A program made the translations under genes and the position numbers. Shown in pieces: positions 16,117 through 23,245 of a stretch of DNA of 24,209 nt. Numbering within the stretch: position 1 is the stretch's first letter; each line of letters opens with the position of its first letter. The stretch is from Chloroflexota bacterium (GTDB lineage: Bacteria; Chloroflexota; Anaerolineae; Anaerolineales; Villigracilaceae). The notes beneath the pieces were generated by a model. That model was not told the DNA's origin, searched no databases, and saw only the letters and a list, made by a program, of their open reading frames with translations. The stretch lies in the NCBI GenBank assembly GCA_023459215.1, contig JAEWVF010000103.1:1-24209 (forward strand), read 5' to 3'.

Positions 16117-16138
16117 AATTGTGAATTTTATCACAATT
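16117..16138. promoter_or_regulatory. CRP/FNR-type palindromic operator upstream of ugd
   Basis: AATTGTGA (16117-16124) and TCACAATT (16131-16138) are perfect complements separated by six bases. The core TGTGA-N6-TCACA is exactly the consensus for CRP-family regulators. It fills the 65-base gap between the rhomboid stop and the ugd start. The spacer read on the minus strand is TAAAAT, a near-consensus -10 box, so a bound regulator could block or position polymerase. The arms are too AT-rich and lack a U-tract for a terminator. Confidence 0.6.
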
Positions 16139-16140
16139 GA

Positions 16141-16896
16141 TTAGCCGCCCAGGCCACTGATGCGCAGGGCGGTTAGCGCCCCGAAAATAAGCAGGACAAC
16201 CGCGACCGCGGTCACGGTTTGGGTGTTGCCGTGTTCATCCTCGATGCGCATGAGCGGGTAAAGCCCCTCGATGGTCAGCCTTGGCCCGCCAAACCAGGTG
16301 AAAATCAGGCCGCCAAGCAAGCCGCCGAGATGCCCCCAGTTGTCGATGCCGGGCTGCAGCCCGATCAGGAAGTTGATGCCGGCTACGGTGATGACGTTTT
16401 GCAGGGCCGCGCGGGCCTGGCTGCCGAACAACTCCCGGTGACGGTACAGGAAAATCCCCTGGGCGCCGAGCAGGCCGAAAATGGCTGTCGAAGCGCCCAG
16501 CGACGGGTTGGAAGAAAGCAGGAAGGAAAGCACATTTCCCGCAAAGGCCCCCGAAAGGTAGAGCAGCAGGTAGCGTCCGTGGCCAAAAAAGCGTTCCAGG
16601 CCGCTGCCGATGGTCAGCAGGGCGTACATGTTGAAGCCGATGTGTAAAATCGAGCCGTGCAGCAGGGCCGGGGTAAACAGCCGCCAGAACTGGCCCTGGA
16701 TGATGAACTCGTTGATTTTCATCCCAAAGTATGCGGGCAGGTCTGTTCCGAGCAAAATTTCGCTGAGCATCTGGGCCAGGTAGATAACAACGGTAATACC
16801 CAGGATTGTATAAGTAACATAGGGCACACGCTGGGGCATGTCGACCCGCACCGCTTGCTGGTATGTGTACCCGTCTGAGGGGGGTTGTTCAACCAT
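16141..16896 (-). CDS. Rhomboid-family intramembrane serine protease
   Basis: Rhomboids cleave substrates inside the membrane with a Ser-His dyad. The 251-residue protein has a cytoplasmic N-terminus, a first helix at about 27-47, and then the hallmark segments: L-L-H80-G-S-I-L-H85-I-G-F-N89 (matching the H-x4-H-x3-N of GlpG), the catalytic L-G-A-S136-T-A-I-F-G, and W-G-H189-L-G-G. All catalytic and oxyanion residues are present, so it should be active. A last helix (about 225-247) follows a short soluble loop, giving seven predicted helices. Its ATG overlaps the gmk stop by one base (TAATG), so the two are translationally coupled. Natural substrates are unknown. Confidence 0.93.
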   Translation of the reverse strand: MVEQPPSDGYTYQQAVRVDMPQRVPYVTYTILGITVVIYLAQMLSEILLGTDLPAYFGMKINEFIIQGQFWRLFTPALLHGSILHIGFNMYALLTIGSGLERFFGHGRYLLLYLSGAFAGNVLSFLLSSNPSLGASTAIFGLLGAQGIFLYRHRELFGSQARAALQNVITVAGINFLIGLQPGIDNWGHLGGLLGGLIFTWFGGPRLTIEGLYPLMRIEDEHGNTQTVTAVAVVLLIFGALTALRISGLGG

Positions 16897-17513
16897 TAAA
16901 GACTCACGTTTCTTTGTTTTACGCGGTGATGTTCGGCTGAAATAATGGCCCGGATGTTATCAACCGTCTCATCCAGGAAAAATTCACGATTGATGACCAC
17001 ATAATCGAACTCATCCACCCGTTTTAATTCCTGGCGGGCGGTGGCAATGCGCAGGCTGAGGCTTTCGGCGGTTTCGCTTTTGCGCGTTTCCAGCCGATGC
17101 ACCAGCTCGTTGGCATTTTCGGTGGTCAGGAAGATCAGGATGGCATCCGGCGCGAGTTTGCGGATGGTGGCCGCCCCCTGGACATCGATACGCATGATGA
17201 CATCCTTGCCGCTGGCCAGGGCTTCGCGCACCTGTTGTTTGGGAATACCTTTATAGTCGTTGTAGACAATGGCATATTCCAAAAGCTCATCTTCGTCAAT
17301 CATGTGGGCAAATTCTTCCTTTGAGAGGAAGAAATAATCATGCCCGTGAACTTCACTGGCGCGCCGCGGGCGGGTGGTGGCAGTGACCACAAAGTGGAAG
17401 GGCAGTTCGCGCTCCTTCATGCGTTGCAAGACAGTATCCTTGCCTACGCCCGAAGGGCCGGAAACAACAATCAGCAGGGGTTGGGGATGGAGGACATCGA
17501 ATTCGTCAGTCAT
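16896..17513 (-). CDS. gmk: Guanylate kinase
   Basis: Guanylate kinase phosphorylates GMP to GDP with ATP, an essential cytoplasmic step of nucleotide synthesis. The 205 residues include the P-loop S-G19-P-S-G-V-G-K25-D, the GMP-binding T-T-R-P-R-R segment at about residues 46-51, the family's H-D-Y-F-F-L, the E-Y-A-I-V-Y-N-D-Y-K-G-I-P segment, and I-D-V-Q-G-A. Length is normal. The start ATG follows AGCAGG with no spacing, so the ribosome binding site is poor; an in-frame stop just upstream rules out a longer protein. It heads a gmk-rhomboid-ugd group. Confidence 0.96.
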   Translation of the reverse strand: MTDEFDVLHPQPLLIVVSGPSGVGKDTVLQRMKERELPFHFVVTATTRPRRASEVHGHDYFFLSKEEFAHMIDEDELLEYAIVYNDYKGIPKQQVREALASGKDVIMRIDVQGAATIRKLAPDAILIFLTTENANELVHRLETRKSETAESLSLRIATARQELKRVDEFDYVVINREFFLDETVDNIRAIISAEHHRVKQRNVSL

Positions 17514-17605
17514 CCTGCTATTTTACCGCCAAACTGACGCTCCTCCGCTTTTGATATGAGCGGACCACCCGCAGCCTGCTTACGGAAATTGGGCCGGGGC
17601 GAACC
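17514..17605. other. Gap between the ABC operon and gmk
   Basis: This 92-base gap between two minus-strand genes has a small CCGCT/AGCGG inverted repeat (read on the minus strand) just before an unused GGAGGAG, which lies 26 bases from the gmk ATG. I see no strong promoter hexamers and no convincing terminator, so read-through from the importer operon into gmk is possible. Confidence 0.3.
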
Positions 17606-18286
17606 TCAGGCTTTTTTCCCTTCGGCCTCGAAGCCGGGAATCTTGACCCTGACTTCGGCCCACTTTAGGAACGCATCCAGCAGGTAGACGATTGCCAGGT
17701 AAATAATTGCCACGGTGATGTAAGCGCCAATCGGGTTATAGGTGCGGGCGGCGATGTCTTTACCCTGGGCCATCAGTTCCGGGATGGCGATCAGGAAAAC
17801 AACCGCGGTCGATTTCAGCAGCGAGACCGGCTCGTTGGCCCAGGCCGGAATGGCCAGCCGCAGCGCCTGCGGCAGGATAATCTCCCAGATGACCTGCCAC
17901 TTCGACATGCCGATGGCGCGCCCGGCCATCATCTGTCCACTGCCGATGGCCAGGATCGAGCCGCGCAGGTATTCAGCCTGGTACGCGCCGGAGTTCAGCC
18001 CCAGCGCGAGGAATGCCGACCACTCGCGCGAAAGGGTGATACCGATGCCGGGCAGCCCGTAGTAAATCAGGAAAAGCTGCACCAGCAAAGGCGTCCCGCG
18101 GAAAATCTCAACGTAGCCAACGGCCAGTCCGCGCCAGAACTTGCCGCCGTAAACCCGCGCCAGGGCGGTCAACAAACCTAGCAAAAGCCCGGCGGCCAGG
18201 CCCTCGACGGTCAGCAGCAGGGTTGTTCCGGCGCCTTGCAGCAGTTTTGGCCAAAAACGGATGAAAAAATCAAGCACATCGCCCAT
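17606..18286 (-). CDS. Polar amino acid ABC transporter permease (second)
   Basis: This 226-residue inner-membrane permease belongs to the HisM/GlnP family. The membrane spans are at about 15-40, 55-80, 85-110 and two near the C-terminus. The typical motifs are visible: E-I-F-R-G-T-P-L-L-V-Q in the second third, G-A-Y-Q-A-E-Y-L-R-G, and the ATPase-docking loop G-R-A-I-G-M-S-x8-I-I-L-P-Q-A-L-R-L. Its ATG overlaps the ATPase stop by one base, with AAGGA nearby, so the 14-residue upstream extension of the open frame is rejected. It is the last gene of the importer operon and probably pairs with the first permease to form a heterodimer. Confidence 0.92.
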   Translation of the reverse strand: MGDVLDFFIRFWPKLLQGAGTTLLLTVEGLAAGLLLGLLTALARVYGGKFWRGLAVGYVEIFRGTPLLVQLFLIYYGLPGIGITLSREWSAFLALGLNSGAYQAEYLRGSILAIGSGQMMAGRAIGMSKWQVIWEIILPQALRLAIPAWANEPVSLLKSTAVVFLIAIPELMAQGKDIAARTYNPIGAYITVAIIYLAIVYLLDAFLKWAEVRVKIPGFEAEGKKA

Positions 18287-19047
18287 TATTTTTCTTCCTT
18301 TTTGCCGTAGAGTTCGGTGATTTTCCACAAAAATTCGCGGGTGCGCTCATGCTTGGGGTGGTAGAACAATTCATCCGGCGAACCCTGCTCAACGATGCCG
18401 CCTTTTTCCATGAAAACAATGCGGTTGGCCACCTCGCGGGCAAAACCCATTTCGTGGGTAACCACCAGCATGGTCATATGCTCGCGCGAAAGGGTTTCCA
18501 TCACACCCAGCACCTCGCCAATCAGTTCGGGATCGAGGGCCGAGGTGGGTTCATCGAACAGCATCACACTCGGGTCCATTGCCAGGGCGCGGGCGATACC
18601 GACGCGCTGCTGCTGTCCGCCCGAGAGCTGGCCGGGATAATGGTCCGCCCGGTCGCCCAGCCCGACCCGGTTCAATTCATAGAGCGCTTTTTCGCGCGCC
18701 TGGGCTTTGGGCATTTTCTTGACTTTGCTCAAGCCAATCATGACGTTGTCGAGCGCGGTCAGGTGATTGAATAGCAAAAAATTCTGAAAAACCATGCCCA
18801 TCTGCTGGCGGACTTTGTCTTCGTTAACATCCGGTGCGGTGATTTCCTGGCCGTTCAGGAAGATTTGTCCGCTGTTGATCGGGGTGAGCAGGTTCATGCA
18901 GCGCAGCAGGGTGCTTTTACCGGTGCCGGACGGCCCGATAATCACGATGGTTTCGCCGCGATAGACATCCAGCGAAATATCTTGGAAGATAACATTCTGG
19001 CCGTAGATTTTGGTCAGGTTTTTGGCTTGCAGGATGGGAGAATCCAT
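18286..19047 (-). CDS. Polar amino acid ABC transporter ATP-binding protein
   Basis: A 253-residue ABC ATPase of the GlnQ/HisP type that powers amino acid import. Walker A is G38-P-S-G-T-G-K44-S-T, the Q-loop glutamine is Q88, the signature L141-S-G-G-Q-Q-Q-R, Walker B V-M-L-F-D165-E166, and the switch histidine H198 in V-T-H-E-M-G-F-A-R-E-V. All catalytic parts are intact. GGAG about nine bases upstream supports the start. It lies between the two permease genes, 24 bases after the first and overlapping the second. The family alone does not fix the amino acid; arginine, histidine or glutamine class is most likely. Confidence 0.95.
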   Translation of the reverse strand: MDSPILQAKNLTKIYGQNVIFQDISLDVYRGETIVIIGPSGTGKSTLLRCMNLLTPINSGQIFLNGQEITAPDVNEDKVRQQMGMVFQNFLLFNHLTALDNVMIGLSKVKKMPKAQAREKALYELNRVGLGDRADHYPGQLSGGQQQRVGIARALAMDPSVMLFDEPTSALDPELIGEVLGVMETLSREHMTMLVVTHEMGFAREVANRIVFMEKGGIVEQGSPDELFYHPKHERTREFLWKITELYGKKEEK

Positions 19048-19071
19048 GAGTTTTGCTCCAAATGATTGAGG

Positions 19072-19719
19072 TCAGGCGGCCTGGGTGGGGAGTTTTGTTT
19101 TTTCGGCCAGGGCATCCAATCCACGGTTGACGATGAAGACCAGCACAAAGTAAATCAACGCGGCTGCGCCAAAAGCCAGCAAGGGTTGCTGGGTGCTGGC
19201 GCTCAACTGCTGGGCGCGGCGCAGGATTTCCGGCACGCCCAGGGCGTAAACCAGCGATGAATCCTTCAAAACGATTGAAGCTTCATTTGACCAGGGCGGG
19301 ATGGCCAGGCGCAAGGCCTGGGGCAGGATGATGTGCTGAATGGCCTGGATGCGGCTCATCCCGATGGCGCGCGCGGCGGTCATTTGTCCGCCGCCGATGG
19401 AGAGCAGCGCGCCGCGCAGGATTTCCATCTGGTAGGCCGAACTGATGATGCCCAGTGATATCGAACCAGCCCAGAACGGCGTCAGGTTGACCACCCTGCC
19501 GGACAGGATGAAGTACAGGATGAAGAGCAAAACCACCGGCGGCACCCCTCGCATCAGCAGGCTGTACGCGGCGGAGGCGCGTTTCAGCCAGGGGCCGCCA
19601 TAGGTGTTGATCAGCGCCAGCCCCAGTCCGATTAATAGCCCGGCGGGCAGCGCCACCAGCGTCACCGCAATTGTGACGGATATTCCCTCAAAGATATAAG
19701 AAAAGAAGTTGGCAAGCAT
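19072..19719 (-). CDS. Polar amino acid ABC transporter permease (first)
   Basis: A 215-residue HisQ/GlnP-type permease with five hydrophobic segments. Motifs include L-L-M-R-G-V-P-P-V-V-L-L near residue 55, S-A-Y-Q-M-E-I-L-R-G-A near 97, and the EAA loop A-R-A-I-G-M-S-x8-I-I-L-P-Q-A-L-R-L near 118. It resembles the second permease clearly in the same places but differs throughout, so the pair is an ancient duplication. GGGAGG lies close upstream of the ATG. It is separated from the binding-protein gene by a strong stem-loop, and the ATPase gene follows after 24 bases. Confidence 0.92.
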   Translation of the reverse strand: MLANFFSYIFEGISVTIAVTLVALPAGLLIGLGLALINTYGGPWLKRASAAYSLLMRGVPPVVLLFILYFILSGRVVNLTPFWAGSISLGIISSAYQMEILRGALLSIGGGQMTAARAIGMSRIQAIQHIILPQALRLAIPPWSNEASIVLKDSSLVYALGVPEILRRAQQLSASTQQPLLAFGAAALIYFVLVFIVNRGLDALAEKTKLPTQAA

Positions 19720-19737
19720 GGGCCTCCCAAAAGAAAA

Positions 19738-19768
19738 AGCCTGGCAGGCTTGTATAACCTGCCAGGCT
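19738..19768 (-). terminator. Intra-operon terminator after the binding-protein gene
   Basis: On the minus strand AGCCTGGCAGG and CCTGCCAGGCT form a perfect 11-base GC-rich stem with a nine-base loop, followed by TTTTTCTTTT. It begins nine bases after the binding-protein stop and precedes the permease genes. Partial termination here would give more binding protein than membrane components, a known pattern in such operons. Confidence 0.88.
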
Positions 19769-19776
19769 GGTTTGGT

Positions 19777-20565
19777 TTACTGACCGAAGTGCTTCAGGGC
19801 CAGCGCGTCGATGAACCCTTCCTCTTGCAGTTGCTTGATGATGTCATTGATGGCCTGGGTCAATTCTGCATCGCCTTCCGGCAGGACAATGTTAATCGGG
19901 CCGCTCGAAACGACGCCAACATAGGCGATTTTCAACCCGCCCAACTGTTCGGCCAGGGCTTTGGCCGGGATGGCGTCCGCCATCATCACGTCGATGCGGC
20001 CATTCTTCAGGTCAAGCGCAACCTGGTCGGCGCGGTCATAGCGGAAGAGATTGGCCGCATCCAATTGGCCCTCATCCACCAAACTTGTCAACCAGCCGTC
20101 CTGCGTGGTGCCGGTCTGGACACCGATTTTGTAGGCGACCACATCTTCGGGTTTCTCGATGGTTCCAGCGAAATCCTCGGCGACGGCAAAAGCATCTTCA
20201 CCGGCGTAGTATTCGATGCTAAAGTCCACCACCTGGTCGCGTTCCTCGGTATAGTTGAAGGCCGAGATCGAAGCGTCAATTTTGCCTTCCTGGACGCCGG
20301 CAATCAGGCTGTCGAAGGGCATGTCAACCCATTCCAGGGTGACGCCCAGGCGTTTGGCAATTTCTGTCATCAATTCAATATCAAAACCGGCTTTTTGACC
20401 GTTTGCATCAACATATTCGAAGGGCGGGTAATCGGCGCTGGTGCCGACCTTGATGACGCCAGCCTTCTTGATGTTGTCAAGGTGACTGCCTCCAGCCGCG
20501 CCGCAAGCCGCGAGCATCAGACTCATCACTGCAATCAGTGCAAACCAAAAATACAGGCGTTTCAT
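19777..20565 (-). CDS. Amino acid ABC transporter substrate-binding lipoprotein
   Basis: A 262-residue extracytoplasmic solute-binding protein of family 3. It starts with a lipoprotein signal ending L-A-A-C21, so it is probably anchored on the outer face of the cytoplasmic membrane. The mature part begins I-K-V-G-T-S-A-D-Y-P-P-F-E-Y, the standard first lobe, with G-F-D-I-E-L-M-T-E-I-A, then D-A-S-I-S-A-F-N-Y-T-E-E-R, the family's R-containing ligand site, and I-G-V-Q-T-G-T-T-Q-D-G. The acidic-rich pocket pattern suits a basic or polar amino acid, but the exact ligand is inference. It heads the four-gene importer operon. Confidence 0.94.
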   Translation of the reverse strand: MKRLYFWFALIAVMSLMLAACGAAGGSHLDNIKKAGVIKVGTSADYPPFEYVDANGQKAGFDIELMTEIAKRLGVTLEWVDMPFDSLIAGVQEGKIDASISAFNYTEERDQVVDFSIEYYAGEDAFAVAEDFAGTIEKPEDVVAYKIGVQTGTTQDGWLTSLVDEGQLDAANLFRYDRADQVALDLKNGRIDVMMADAIPAKALAEQLGGLKIAYVGVVSSGPINIVLPEGDAELTQAINDIIKQLQEEGFIDALALKHFGQ

Positions 20566-20619
20566 ACTTCAATCCTTTCTGAGATTGGGGGAGTTTCTCC
20601 GACCATACGGAGTTTTTGT

Positions 20620-20649
20620 ACAATAGCATACCTTGCAAGCCTGGGACAA
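20620..20649 (-). promoter_or_regulatory. Putative promoter of the amino acid importer operon
   Basis: On the minus strand TTGTCC and TATTGT stand 18 bases apart, about 55 bases before the binding-protein ATG. The matches are moderate. A small CTCCG/CGGAG inverted repeat at 20597-20612 lies in the leader between promoter and gene. Confidence 0.35.
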
Positions 20650-20727
20650 GTGCAAAATGTCACACGCTCGGCGGGTATTCATCAGGAATGGATTAGAATT
20701 TCAAAAAACCCAACCCAAGGAGCAGCC

Positions 20728-21663
20728 ATGCTGACCCAACCTCCCCGGTTTGATGTGCCCACTTTCCTGAATTTCCCCCTGTGCAATGACCTTTCAGGCC
20801 TGGATGCCCATTTTGCGATTCTTGGCGTCCCGTTCGGTTTGCCCTATGCTCCGGGCGGGAGTCCCAACGACCAGGCCAACGCCCCGGCGGCCATCCGGCG
20901 TGAATCTGCCCGTTTGAGTCTCGGGCTGGATCGCTGGGATTTTGACCTGGGCGGGCCGTTGTTTGCCGGCCGCGCGATTCGGGCCGTCGATTGTGGTGAC
21001 GTGCCGGCGGATGCGTCCGACCCGCAGGTTCATTATCGTTTCGCCGAGGCGGCCACCCGAGAAATCCTGACGCATCGGGCTGTCCCGGTTATCCTGGGCG
21101 GCGATCACGGGGTGACAACGCCCGTTTTACGTGCCTTTGACGCGCTTGGGCCGCTGACCCTGATTCAGGTGGATGCCCACATCGACTGGCGCGACGAGGT
21201 CAACGGTGTCCGCGAAGGGTACAGCAGTCCCATACGGCGCGCATCCGAGATGGCCCATGTGGCCGGAATCTACCAGCTTGGGATGCGCGCCCAGGGCAGC
21301 GCCGGGCCGGACGAGGTCCGCGCCGCCCTGGCGTATGGCGCGAAGCTGTTCACGGCGGATGAAATCCACATCCAGGGAACGGATTTTGTGCTGGAGCAGA
21401 TTCCCGCCGGGGGGCGATACTACCTGACCATCGACGCTGATGGCCTGGACCCCAGCATCATGCCCGCTGTGGAAGGCCCGGCGGCTGGCGGTTTATTCTT
21501 CCATCAGGTGCGCCGCCTGATTCACGGACTGGCGCGCAAAGGAACCTTGCTCGGCATGGATATTGTCGAAATCGTCCCGGCCCGCGACTTGAACGGCATC
21601 TCTGCGATTACCGCCGGGCAGTTGATCCTGAATTTTATCGGCGCGGTTGTGCGCTCGACATAA
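20728..21663 (+). CDS. Agmatinase/arginase-family ureohydrolase
   Basis: A 311-residue member of the ureohydrolase family, which uses a two-manganese centre to hydrolyse guanidino groups to urea. The metal ligands are all visible: G-G-D-H127-G, D149-A-H151-I-D153 and D236-A-D238-G-L-D-P. Length suits agmatinase or related enzymes. The substrate may be agmatine, guanidinobutyrate, arginine or guanidine; the segment between the second and third metal motifs, G-Y-S-S-P-I-R-R, replaces the usual S-H-G-T-P-F-R-R of agmatinase and leaves this open. AAGGAG five bases before ATG20728 sets the start and drops a very long upstream extension that overlaps the binding-protein gene. It is divergent from the amino acid importer, and a strong terminator follows. 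Confidence 0.88.
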   Translation: MLTQPPRFDVPTFLNFPLCNDLSGLDAHFAILGVPFGLPYAPGGSPNDQANAPAAIRRESARLSLGLDRWDFDLGGPLFAGRAIRAVDCGDVPADASDPQVHYRFAEAATREILTHRAVPVILGGDHGVTTPVLRAFDALGPLTLIQVDAHIDWRDEVNGVREGYSSPIRRASEMAHVAGIYQLGMRAQGSAGPDEVRAALAYGAKLFTADEIHIQGTDFVLEQIPAGGRYYLTIDADGLDPSIMPAVEGPAAGGLFFHQVRRLIHGLARKGTLLGMDIVEIVPARDLNGISAITAGQLILNFIGAVVRST

Positions 21664-21666
21664 CTT

Positions 21667-21710
21667 AAGCAAAAAGAGAGATGGGTTATTTCCCATCTCT
21701 CTTTTTGCTT
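21667..21710. terminator. Bidirectional terminator, 19-bp perfect stem
   Basis: The arms 21667-21685 and 21692-21710 are perfect complements around a six-base TTATTT loop. An A5 run on the left arm and a T5 run on the right allow termination on both strands. It separates the converging ureohydrolase and small membrane protein genes. Confidence 0.92.
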
Positions 21711-21753
21711 CTTTGCGCCAGCGCAATGCAAATTCCAAAAATTAGCGTTTAAT

Positions 21754-22008
21754 CTATAAATCTTTTCGTCGCAACCAAACCGGGATTACGATCACCACAA
21801 AAATCACAATCCCCAATAGCGCGATCCCGTCACTATTGCCGGCCTGGGCTTCAAGGGACGGCTCACTCTCTTCGGTCTGGATTACTTCAACTTCCGGGGT
21901 GGGCGTATCAATCTGAAAAAAAGGCGCGGCGGCCTGAAAGCCAAATCCGCTTAGGACCAGGGCGCTTACCAGGAACAAAAGGATCAAAATTCGGACTTTT
22001 TGGGTCAT
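21754..22008 (-). CDS. Small secreted/anchored membrane protein (84 residues)
   Basis: I do not recognise a family. From ATG22008 the protein has an N-terminal hydrophobic segment (about residues 6-28) like a signal or anchor, a low-complexity acidic middle rich in Pro, Glu, Thr and Ser (about 33-55), and a C-terminal hydrophobic helix (about 60-78) ending R-R-K-D-L. The layout suits a short exposed linker held by the membrane, with the basic tail inside. No sortase motif is present. The ribosome binding site is weak, and a GTG five codons earlier is an alternative start. An extended -10 box lies about 43 bases upstream, which supports a real, separately transcribed gene. Confidence 0.65.
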   Translation of the reverse strand: MTQKVRILILLFLVSALVLSGFGFQAAAPFFQIDTPTPEVEVIQTEESEPSLEAQAGNSDGIALLGIVIFVVIVIPVWLRRKDL

Positions 22009-22050
22009 TGTTGCAGTTTTCACCAATTCGGGTGATGAAGTTTCACCCCA

Positions 22051-22059
22051 AGTATAACA
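22051..22059 (-). promoter_or_regulatory. Extended -10 promoter of the small membrane protein gene
   Basis: On the minus strand TGTTATACT matches the extended -10 form TGnTATAAT with one change. No strong -35 is seen, as is common for extended -10 promoters. It is divergent from the cytochrome promoter at 22080-22108. Confidence 0.45.
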
Positions 22060-22079
22060 TGCGCTAAAGGCGACCATTC

Positions 22080-22108
22080 TTATCATTTTTTAAGTTTGAA
22101 TGTATAAT
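22080..22108 (+). promoter_or_regulatory. Putative promoter of the cytochrome/act operon
   Basis: TTATCA (22080-22085) and a perfect TATAAT (22103-22108) are spaced by 17 bases, leaving a leader of about 37 bases to the first cytochrome ATG. The -35 matches 4 of 6 positions. Confidence 0.5.
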
Positions 22109-22151
22109 TTTCATTAGAGGGATCATCCACATAAGATGAAAGAGGTGACAG

Positions 22152-23114
22152 ATGCGCAATACAATGCGTTTTTTTGTTGTCATTTTGGCAGTACTTGTGC
22201 TTTGGCTGGGCGTGGCAGCAATCTCTTCTGATAAGGCTCATCAGGCAGGTGATGATATTACTGCAGGCGCACAACTTTACGACAAGTGGTATGCGCGCCT
22301 GGGCGTCAGCGCCCCCGAAGGCGAACATCCCCTTTGGGAACGCCAGTCCACCAATACCCGCAGCGGCGCGGAGACCTGGCGCTGCGCCGAGTGCCACGGC
22401 TGGGACTATCAGGGCGCATTGGGCGCCTATGGCTCCGGTTCGCACTATACCGGCTTCCCCAGTGTGTTCGTTCTTTCCCAGAACCTGAGCGAAGAGCAAA
22501 TCATCGATCATCTGAATGGCAAAATCGATCCGCTGCACGATTTTTCAGCGTTGATGGATGAGAACAGCCTGCGGCAACTGGCGGTTTTCCTGAAGGAAGG
22601 CCTGGTGGACGACAGCGAATTCATCGATCCGGTCTCGCTCAAAGCCCTGGGCGGCGACACGGCCAACGGCAAGAGTCTTTTCGAAACGGTTTGCGCCGCC
22701 TGTCATGGTTTGGATGGCCAGACCCTGGCGCTGCGCTCCGATGGGCTGGACGAATCGCTGGGTGATGTCGCTTTACGCGATCCATACCGTTTCCTGCATC
22801 GTTCGCGCTTTGGCGTGGCCGGGGTTGCCATGCCGATTGGCCGCGAATTGGGTTGGAGCCTGGATGACAGCCGCGATGTCCTGGCTTATGTTCAAACCCT
22901 GCCCAGGCGCGCCGGACAGCCTGCTCCCGAAGCGGGCGCGGGCGCGCAATCTGAACCGGCCCCTGAACTGGGCGGCCCGGCCTCGGATGTGTTTGGCGGT
23001 ATTTTTACCGGCCTGGGTGTTTTCTTTGGCATGTTTGGGATGAGCATCCTGTTCATTCTTGGTTTTGTGGCCTTTTTGGGCGCTATTGTTTTTATCTTGA
23101 GCAAGCGCAAATAG
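22152..23114 (+). CDS. Membrane-anchored diheme cytochrome c
   Basis: This 320-residue exported protein has an N-terminal hydrophobic signal or anchor (about 6-24), two cytochrome c domains, a Pro/Ala/Glu-rich linker (about 253-278) and a C-terminal membrane helix (about 283-316) ending S-K-R-K. The heme sites are C78-A-E-C81-H82 and C181-A-A-C184-H185. Met227 in V-A-M-P is a likely axial ligand for the second heme, and Met135 a candidate for the first. GAGG six bases upstream supports the start. It precedes actA and actB on the same strand, so it may deliver electrons from, or be part of, alternative complex III. It is not the standard monoheme ActE, so no act name is assigned. Confidence 0.85.
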   Translation: MRNTMRFFVVILAVLVLWLGVAAISSDKAHQAGDDITAGAQLYDKWYARLGVSAPEGEHPLWERQSTNTRSGAETWRCAECHGWDYQGALGAYGSGSHYTGFPSVFVLSQNLSEEQIIDHLNGKIDPLHDFSALMDENSLRQLAVFLKEGLVDDSEFIDPVSLKALGGDTANGKSLFETVCAACHGLDGQTLALRSDGLDESLGDVALRDPYRFLHRSRFGVAGVAMPIGRELGWSLDDSRDVLAYVQTLPRRAGQPAPEAGAGAQSEPAPELGGPASDVFGGIFTGLGVFFGMFGMSILFILGFVAFLGAIVFILSKRK

Positions 23115-23131
23115 TAGTTTAAACAATCATC

Positions 23132-23218
23132 TTGTCATTTCGAAGGAGCCGCACAGCGGCGACTGAGAAATCTCCCGCATGTTGAGCAAAGATTTCTCGC
23201 TGTCGCTCGAAATGACAA
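23132..23218. repeat. REP/MITE-like imperfect palindrome (87 bp)
   Basis: The terminal arms TTGTCATTTCGA (23132-23143) and TCGAAATGACAA (23207-23218) are perfect 12-base inverted repeats. Inner arms GCGACTGAGAAATCT (23158-23172) and a near-complement at 23190-23206 extend the structure. GTCATTTCGA...GAGAAATCT is a motif I associate with dispersed intergenic repeats in many bacterial genomes. It lies between the diheme cytochrome gene and actA, 27 bases before the actA start. Confidence 0.75.
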
Positions 23219-23245
23219 ATGCTAACCCCGTCTTTAGGAGAGAGC

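Noticed and set aside
19750..20727. N-terminal extension of the ureohydrolase frame (326 residues)
   Set aside because: It lies antisense to the binding-protein gene and has no start signal; AAGGAG at 20717-20722 marks the true start at 20728.
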